NCBI GenBank assembly: GCA_964425595.1
Contig: CAYRMW010000051.1
Location: 1-17,389 of the forward strand
Direction of reading: 5' to 3'
DNA length: 17,389 nt
Origin: Caccovicinus sp964425595
Lineage (GTDB): Bacteria; Bacillota; Clostridia; Lachnospirales; Lachnospiraceae
Shown: one piece after another, positions 13,704 through 17,389 of the stretch
Layout: each line of letters begins with the position of its first letter
Position numbering within the stretch: the stretch's first letter is position 1
The notes under the pieces: generated by a model
Told to the model about the DNA's origin: nothing
What the model saw: only the letters and a program-made list of their open reading frames with translations
Databases searched by the model: none
Translations under genes and position numbers: made by a program

Positions 13704-15878
13704 ATGTCAATGAAAATTGCGTTGGCCGGAAATCCCAACAGCGGAAAGACAACATTGTTCAACGGACTGACGGGATCGAACCAGTTTGTTGGAAACTGGC
13801 CCGGTGTAACGGTAGAAAAGAAGGAAGGAAAACTGAAAGGGCACAAGGATGTCGTGATCATGGACCTTCCCGGTATTTATTCCCTGTCTCCCTACACCCT
13901 TGAGGAGGTAGTGGCCAGGACATATCTGATCACAGAGAGGCCGGATGCGATCTTAAATATCGTAGACGGCACGAATCTTGAGCGGAATCTTTATCTGTCG
14001 ACACAGCTGATGGAGCTGGGCATCCCGGTCGTGATGGCGGTAAACATGATGGATATCGTGGCTAAGAACGGCGATAAGATCAACATCAGGAAGCTGTCCG
14101 CTGATATGGGATGCGATGTAGTCGAGATTTCCGCGCTGAAGGGAACCGGCATTATGGAAGCTGCCGAGCGGGCCATTTCCGCTGCGAAGAAGGGGACGGG
14201 GAAGGCTCCGGTCCATCGCTTCTCCAGGGATGTGGAGAGCTGCCTGGAGCAGATCGAGAGCTATCTGGACAGCAGCATTCCCGAGGGGCAGCGCCGTTTT
14301 TACGCGATCAAACTGTTTGAGCGCGACGATAAGATCCGGGAGACCATGCAGACCGTGCCGGATGTAGAGCGTCTGATCACGGGCCTGGAGGAATCGATGG
14401 ATGACGACTCCGAGAGCGTTATCACGAATGAGCGTTATACCTACATCGCGTCGATCATTAAGGATTGTTATACCAGAGCAAATAAGGATCAGCTGACTGT
14501 TTCGGATAAGATTGACCGGATCGTTACGAATCGCTGGCTTGCGCTGCCGATCTTCGCGGTGGTCATGTGGCTGGTGTATTATGTTTCGGTAACGACGGTT
14601 GGCTCCTGGGCTACGGACTGGGCGAACGACGGCGTGTTCGGAGACGGATGGAGCCTGTTCGGCCTTGAGATTCCCGGCATTCCGGTTGTGATCGGCAACC
14701 TGCTTGAGGCGGTGAACTGCGCAGACTGGCTGTCCGGACTGATTCTGGACGGTATTGTAGCCGGTGTCGGCGCGGTGCTGGGCTTTGTACCGCAGATGCT
14801 CGTGCTGTTTATTTTTCTGGCGTTCCTGGAGTCCTGCGGTTACATGGCGCGAGTGGCGTTCATTATGGACCGTATTTTCCGTAAGTTCGGTCTTTCCGGA
14901 AAGTCCTTTATCCCCATGCTCATCGGGTCCGGCTGCGGTGTTCCCGGCGTCATGGCATCCCGTACCATCGAGAACGACAGAGACCGGAAGATGACGATCA
15001 TGACCACGACCTTCATCCCCTGCGGTGCGAAGCTGCCGATCATCGCATTGATCGCCGGCGCGATCTTTGACGGTGCTTCCTGGGTTGCGCCCAGCGCATA
15101 CTTTGTAGGCATCGCTGCGATCATCTGCTCCGGAATTATCTTAAAGAAGACCAGGATGTTCGCGGGCGACCCGGCTCCCTTTGTTATGGAGCTTCCCGCC
15201 TATCATATGCCGACTGTAGGCAATGTACTGAGGAGCATGTGGGAGAGAGGCTGGTCCTTCATTAAGAAGGCCGGTACGGTGATCCTGCTCTCCACGATTT
15301 TTGTTTGGTTTACTTCCAGCTTCGGCTTCGTAGACGGGAGATTTGGCATGGTGGAAGATCTGTCTGACGGCATTCTGGCCAGCATCGGCAGGGGGATCGC
15401 ATGGATCTTCAGCCCGCTCGGCTGGGGCGACTGGAGGGCGGCTGTGGCGACGGTTACCGGTCTGGTCGCGAAGGAGAACGTAGTTGGTACCTTCGGTATT
15501 CTTTACGGTATGGAAGAGGTTGCGGAAGACGGTGTGGAGATCTGGAGCAATCTTGCTGCCAGCTATTCGACGCTGAGCGCCTACTCCTTCCTGGTATTTA
15601 ACCTCCTGTGCGCGCCCTGCTTTGCCGCGATGGGCGCCATTAAGAGAGAGATGAACAACGCCAAGTGGTTCTGGTTTGCCATTGGCTATCAGTGCGGACT
15701 GGCTTATGTCGTATCTCTGTGCATCTATCAGCTGGGCACTGTGCTGACCGGCGGCGGATTCGGCATCGGAACGATCGTTGCCATCCTTCTGGTGATCGGA
15801 TTTATCTATCTGCTGGTGCGAAGCCCGAAGGATGACCGCAAAGAAACCCTTAAGGTAAAAGGACTGGCGAAAGTCTGA
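13704..15878 (+). CDS. feoB: Ferrous iron transport protein B
   Basis: A 724-residue inner-membrane Fe(II) transporter with an N-terminal G-protein domain. G motifs: GNPNSGKTT at residues 9-17, Thr36 in GVTVEKK, DLPG at 54-57, NMMD at 114-117 and SALKG at 143-147. The cytoplasmic part runs to about residue 270, and the membrane part begins at NRWLALPIFAVVMWLVYY. The two Gate regions carry GSGCGVPG (Cys411) and FIPCGAKLP (Cys440), the cysteine motifs conserved in FeoB pores. Length is normal for a FeoB without a fused FeoA. An AGGAGG site precedes the ATG. The start MSMKIALAGNPNSGKT is standard. Confidence 0.97.
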   Translation: MSMKIALAGNPNSGKTTLFNGLTGSNQFVGNWPGVTVEKKEGKLKGHKDVVIMDLPGIYSLSPYTLEEVVARTYLITERPDAILNIVDGTNLERNLYLSTQLMELGIPVVMAVNMMDIVAKNGDKINIRKLSADMGCDVVEISALKGTGIMEAAERAISAAKKGTGKAPVHRFSRDVESCLEQIESYLDSSIPEGQRRFYAIKLFERDDKIRETMQTVPDVERLITGLEESMDDDSESVITNERYTYIASIIKDCYTRANKDQLTVSDKIDRIVTNRWLALPIFAVVMWLVYYVSVTTVGSWATDWANDGVFGDGWSLFGLEIPGIPVVIGNLLEAVNCADWLSGLILDGIVAGVGAVLGFVPQMLVLFIFLAFLESCGYMARVAFIMDRIFRKFGLSGKSFIPMLIGSGCGVPGVMASRTIENDRDRKMTIMTTTFIPCGAKLPIIALIAGAIFDGASWVAPSAYFVGIAAIICSGIILKKTRMFAGDPAPFVMELPAYHMPTVGNVLRSMWERGWSFIKKAGTVILLSTIFVWFTSSFGFVDGRFGMVEDLSDGILASIGRGIAWIFSPLGWGDWRAAVATVTGLVAKENVVGTFGILYGMEEVAEDGVEIWSNLAASYSTLSAYSFLVFNLLCAPCFAAMGAIKREMNNAKWFWFAIGYQCGLAYVVSLCIYQLGTVLTGGGFGIGTIVAILLVIGFIYLLVRSPKDDRKETLKVKGLAKV

Positions 15879-15903
15879 GAACCTTTTTGGAGGTTGATAA
15901 ACG

Positions 15904-16083
15904 ATGATGTGGCTAATGGAAAATATGGGAACGATCGTACCCGGATTCGTGGTGGCTGCCGTAGTATTCCTGGCTGCCAGAAGTATCTGGAAGGATAAAA
16001 AATCCGGCAAAACCTGCAGCAGCTGCGGTGGCTGCGGCAAGGGTTCTTGTGACTGCCATGGCAGCCACAGACATTCTGCCTGA
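15904..16083 (+). CDS. FeoB-associated Cys-rich membrane protein
   Basis: A 59-residue protein with one N-terminal membrane helix (about residues 9-27, TIVPGFVVAAVVFLAARSI), a short basic stretch, and a cytoplasmic tail CSSCGGCGKGSCDCHGSHRH with five Cys and three His. This is the pattern of the FeoB-associated Cys-rich family (Pfam 'virus attachment p12'-like) found directly after feoB in Firmicutes. The tail could bind Fe(II) or another metal on the inner side. GGAGG at 15889-15893 supports ATG 15904; ATG 15907 is the alternative. It starts 25 bases after feoB. Confidence 0.88.
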   Translation: MMWLMENMGTIVPGFVVAAVVFLAARSIWKDKKSGKTCSSCGGCGKGSCDCHGSHRHSA

Positions 16084-16130
16084 CCGGCCGCGCGGACCGG
16101 CGCAGGCAGGGAAGAAAGGGGGCGTTGCCT

Positions 16131-16403
16131 GTGTGGCAGAAGGAACAGGTGATTCGTGAATTGAAGCGTCGCGGAAAACGGATGACAAGACAGAGGCAGC
16201 TTCTTCTGGATATTATCCTGGACGGGCGTTACAGCTGCGGGAAAGAAATCTATTATGACGCGATCAAAGTCGATCCGACTATCGGTCTCGCTACCGTGTA
16301 TCGGATGTTGGCGACCCTGGAGGAGATCGGTGTCGTAAGCCGCTGCTATCAGTGCAGTCTGGAGCAGGACCCCTGTGTATTTGAGGAAGCGGAGGCCGGT
16401 TGA
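16131..16403 (+). CDS. Short Fur-family protein, winged-helix domain only
   Basis: A 90-residue protein that matches the DNA-binding half of Fur/PerR regulators: KRMTRQRQLLLDIILDGRYSC then IGLATVYRMLATLEEIGVVSR, the recognition helix and wing. It stops after CYQCSLEQDPCVFEEAEAG, where the roughly 60-residue metal-binding dimerisation domain should begin. Reading on in the other plus-strand frames shows no HxHxxC..C remnant, so this does not look like a frameshift of a full Fur. The tail has Cys72, Cys75 and Cys82. The GTG at 16131 is eight bases from AAAGGGGG (16115-16122); a TTG at 16125 is too close to it. It is the last gene of the feo operon. Its action, as a repressor or as an antagonist of another Fur, is unknown. 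Confidence 0.8.
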   Translation: MWQKEQVIRELKRRGKRMTRQRQLLLDIILDGRYSCGKEIYYDAIKVDPTIGLATVYRMLATLEEIGVVSRCYQCSLEQDPCVFEEAEAG

Positions 16404-16479
16404 AGAGGAGAGAGCCGCGCTTCGGAACAAAGCGGCAAAGAAATCCACGAACACAAGAAAGAGAATCAATGATCTGTCT

Positions 16480-16506
16480 GGAGCAGCTTCTGGCTGCTCC
16501 TTTCTG
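16480..16506 (+). terminator. Terminator of the feo operon
   Basis: GGAGCAGC (16480-16487) pairs perfectly with GCTGCTCC (16493-16500) across a five-base loop, followed directly by TTTCTGT. It lies 77 bases past the short Fur gene and ahead of the tRNA promoter. Confidence 0.75.
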
Positions 16507-16532
16507 TGCATATCGCGGGGGGAGTGAGCAGC

Positions 16533-16607
16533 ATGAAAATGGTAAGAAAACATTTTATTTTCAGCCGCTCAAGGAAGGAGAACGGTAATTCCAGGTGCGC
16601 GGATTAA
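16533..16607 (+). CDS. Possible 24-residue small ORF, unidentified
   Basis: ATG at 16533 preceded by GGGGGAGTGAG opens a 24-codon frame (MKMVRKHFIFSRSRKENGNS..) that is strongly basic. It comes after the feo terminator with no evident promoter of its own, so it may be chance. Confidence 0.15.
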   Translation: MKMVRKHFIFSRSRKENGNSRCAD

Positions 16608-16614
16608 AAACCGC

Positions 16615-16643
16615 TTGCCAAAAAGAGAAGATTATGATATGAT
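16615..16643 (+). promoter_or_regulatory. Promoter of the tRNA-Leu gene
   Basis: TTGCCA (16615-16620) and TATGAT (16638-16643) are 17 bases apart, each five of six to consensus. The mature tRNA begins 38 bases after the -10, as expected for a primary transcript trimmed by RNase P. Confidence 0.7.
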
Positions 16644-16680
16644 TACCCCGGTGTGAGTGCCGCGATTGGCATGACCGCAG

Positions 16681-16765
16681 GCCGGTGTGTCGGAATTGGC
16701 AGACGACCGCGACTCAAAATCGTGTGGAGAAATCCGTGTGGGTTCGAATCCCACCACCGGCACCA
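16681..16765 (+). tRNA. tRNA-Leu (anticodon CAA)
   Basis: The 85-base gene folds fully. The acceptor GCCGGTG pairs with CACCGGC, followed by A and an encoded CCA. The D stem is TCG/CGA with the family-typical GGAATTGGCAGA loop. The anticodon stem CGCGA/TCGTG holds the loop CTCAAAA, giving anticodon CAA for codon UUG. A long variable arm (GGA-GAAA-TCC), typical of class II tRNAs, and the T arm GTGGG-TTCGAAT-CCCAC complete it. Confidence 0.97.
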
Positions 16766-16773
16766 GAATTTTC

Positions 16774-16804
16774 AGCCCTGAGCTTTACGGTTCGGGGCTT
16801 TTTT
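16774..16804 (+). terminator. Terminator of tRNA-Leu
   Basis: AGCCCTGAGC pairs with GGTTCGGGGCT (10-11 pairs with G-U wobbles) around a four-base loop, followed by a run of six T starting within the stem end. It begins nine bases after the tRNA CCA. Confidence 0.85.
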
Positions 16805-16948
16805 ACTGCCCGATGAAAAAGTTACTCTACATCAGATGATTTTCAAAGAAACAAACCCTTCCTACTGCAGCTTCTCCGGAATTCGCATTGCCAAGTGTGG
16901 CGCCTCTCCCGATCACTGATCGATCTTCTGCCTTTCCGGACTGTACTC

Positions 16949-16975
16949 CGCCCTGTTGGGCGTCTATCTTTTTTT
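16949..16975 (+). terminator. Terminator-like hairpin
   Basis: CGCCC (16949-16953) and GGGCG (16958-16962) form a GC-rich five-pair stem with a four-base loop, followed six bases later by seven T. No gene ends just before it, so it may back up the tRNA terminator or be chance. Confidence 0.4.
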
Positions 16976-17117
16976 CTCCTCTCCGCCACAAACCTATATT
17001 TTTTTTCGCCGTTTTCCTGCATTTTATCATCGGCGCTGTCAGCCCTTTTGTGGAATAGTTTCGCGAACCAAATTGTGCAGAGTGTGCACAGCAAGGAGAC
17101 AGTCTATGCATAGAATA

Positions 17118-17146
17118 TTGACAAAATATATAAAATTACTTTTAAT
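17118..17146 (+). promoter_or_regulatory. Promoter-like sequence in the AT-rich tail
   Basis: TTGACA (17118-17123), a 17-base spacer and TTTAAT (17141-17146). The -35 is consensus. No coding start follows in the window, so any transcript would be non-coding here or serve a gene beyond the edge. Confidence 0.45.
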
Positions 17147-17222
17147 TAAATCAAACAGACTGTACAGAATGTAAAAAAGGAAGCTGAAACTGGGGGATTG
17201 CAATCAGCCAGAATAACTTTTC

Positions 17223-17245
17223 GAAATCTCAATGAATGAGATTTC
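17223..17245. repeat. Perfect 9-bp inverted repeat
   Basis: GAAATCTCA and TGAGATTTC are exact complements around ATGAA. It lies about 75 bases after the promoter-like site, so it would be a hairpin in its transcript. Confidence 0.6.
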
Positions 17246-17273
17246 AACTGAACCTTGACAACTGATTATCATG

Positions 17274-17386
17274 CAGGAAATGAAATTTGCGTGGGATGGA
17301 CATTTGGGAAACGCTGATTAATAAAGCACCCAGCGAATGTGGATGATCCCACCATTTGGGCGCACTTATACCATGCAAAATTCCTG
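17274..17386. other. Nested imperfect inverted repeat: candidate structured RNA or mobile-element end
   Basis: Five complementary blocks nest in order. CAGGAA (17274) pairs with TTCCTG (17381), TTTGC (17286) with GCAAA (17375), GTGGGAT (17291) with ATCCCAC (17346), ACATT (17300) with AATGT (17336), and CGCTG (17312) with CAGCG (17331), around an AT-rich loop. That makes 28 pairs in 113 bases with a 22-base internal loop on the 3' side. I do not recognise it as a known RNA family. The window ends three bases later. Confidence 0.45.
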
Positions 17387-17389
17387 GCT

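Larger units (their letters stand above)
16805..17389. other. Region without a supported protein gene
   Basis: Open frames here are short, basic or T-tract derived, lack ribosome binding sites and resemble no family I recognise. The stretch from about 17100 to 17170 is markedly AT-rich compared with the rest of the window. It holds a terminator-like hairpin, a promoter-like pair, a perfect small hairpin and a nested inverted repeat, each listed separately. Confidence 0.6.

Noticed and set aside
15141..16553. 470-residue open frame on the minus strand opposite feoB and the Cys-rich protein
   Set aside because: It is antisense to genes with clear family motifs and has no ribosome binding site or recognisable domain; a by-product of codon use in the real genes.
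16400..16588. 62-residue frame after the short Fur gene, considered as the missing Fur C-terminal domain
   Set aside because: It starts at a TTG overlapping the Fur stop, contains the feo terminator hairpin, and has no HxH or CxxC metal motif of Fur.
16827..17174. Several short frames on both strands after the tRNA terminator
   Set aside because: No ribosome binding sites, compositions driven by T tracts and cut across by a terminator-like hairpin; no family resemblance.
1..17389. CRISPR arrays, defence islands, prophage or complete insertion sequences
   Set aside because: No regularly spaced repeats, cas, transposase, integrase or phage structural motifs were seen on either strand.

Overview
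The window looks like chromosome from a fairly GC-rich gut Clostridia (Firmicutes), most likely a Lachnospiraceae-type organism. The pointers are strong AGGAGG-like ribosome binding sites, sigma-A type promoters, a Topo IV-like pair followed by an archaeal/fungal-type aspartate-semialdehyde dehydrogenase, and a feoA-feoA-feoB operon with a small Cys-rich membrane protein. The family assignment is inference from gene content; no rRNA is present to confirm it.

Layout. Bases 1-217 hold the last codons of an upstream gene and a long stem-loop. At 218-2036 a minus-strand amidohydrolase of the gamma-resorcylate/2,3-dihydroxybenzoate decarboxylase family faces away from a plus-strand TetR regulator, a likely regulator-target pair. 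At 2191-6352 lie the two subunits of a type IIA topoisomerase (parE/parC-like; the A subunit lacks an obvious GyrA box). A plus-strand run follows: aspartate-semialdehyde dehydrogenase (asd), aldose 1-epimerase (galM), a type IA topoisomerase (topB-like, with an acidic insert and an altered Toprim motif) and a left-handed beta-helix protein that overlaps topB. Converging on this run are a DUF3298/DUF4163-type lipoprotein and uracil phosphoribosyltransferase (upp), on the minus strand and probably one transcript.

The most coherent system is the ferrous-iron uptake operon at about 13108-16500: two FeoA proteins, FeoB, a 59-residue FeoB-associated Cys-rich membrane protein, and a 90-residue Fur-like protein that has only the winged-helix DNA-binding half. 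Its promoter has a consensus -35 and a good -10, with two sequences resembling DtxR/IdeR iron boxes, one over the -35 and one between the -10 and the ribosome binding site. A strong hairpin closes the operon.

After it comes tRNA-Leu(CAA) with its own promoter and terminator. The last 600 bases hold no supported protein gene. They contain a terminator-like hairpin, an AT-rich promoter-like stretch, a perfect 9-bp hairpin and, at the edge, a nested imperfect inverted repeat (about 17274-17386) that could be a structured RNA or the end of a mobile element.
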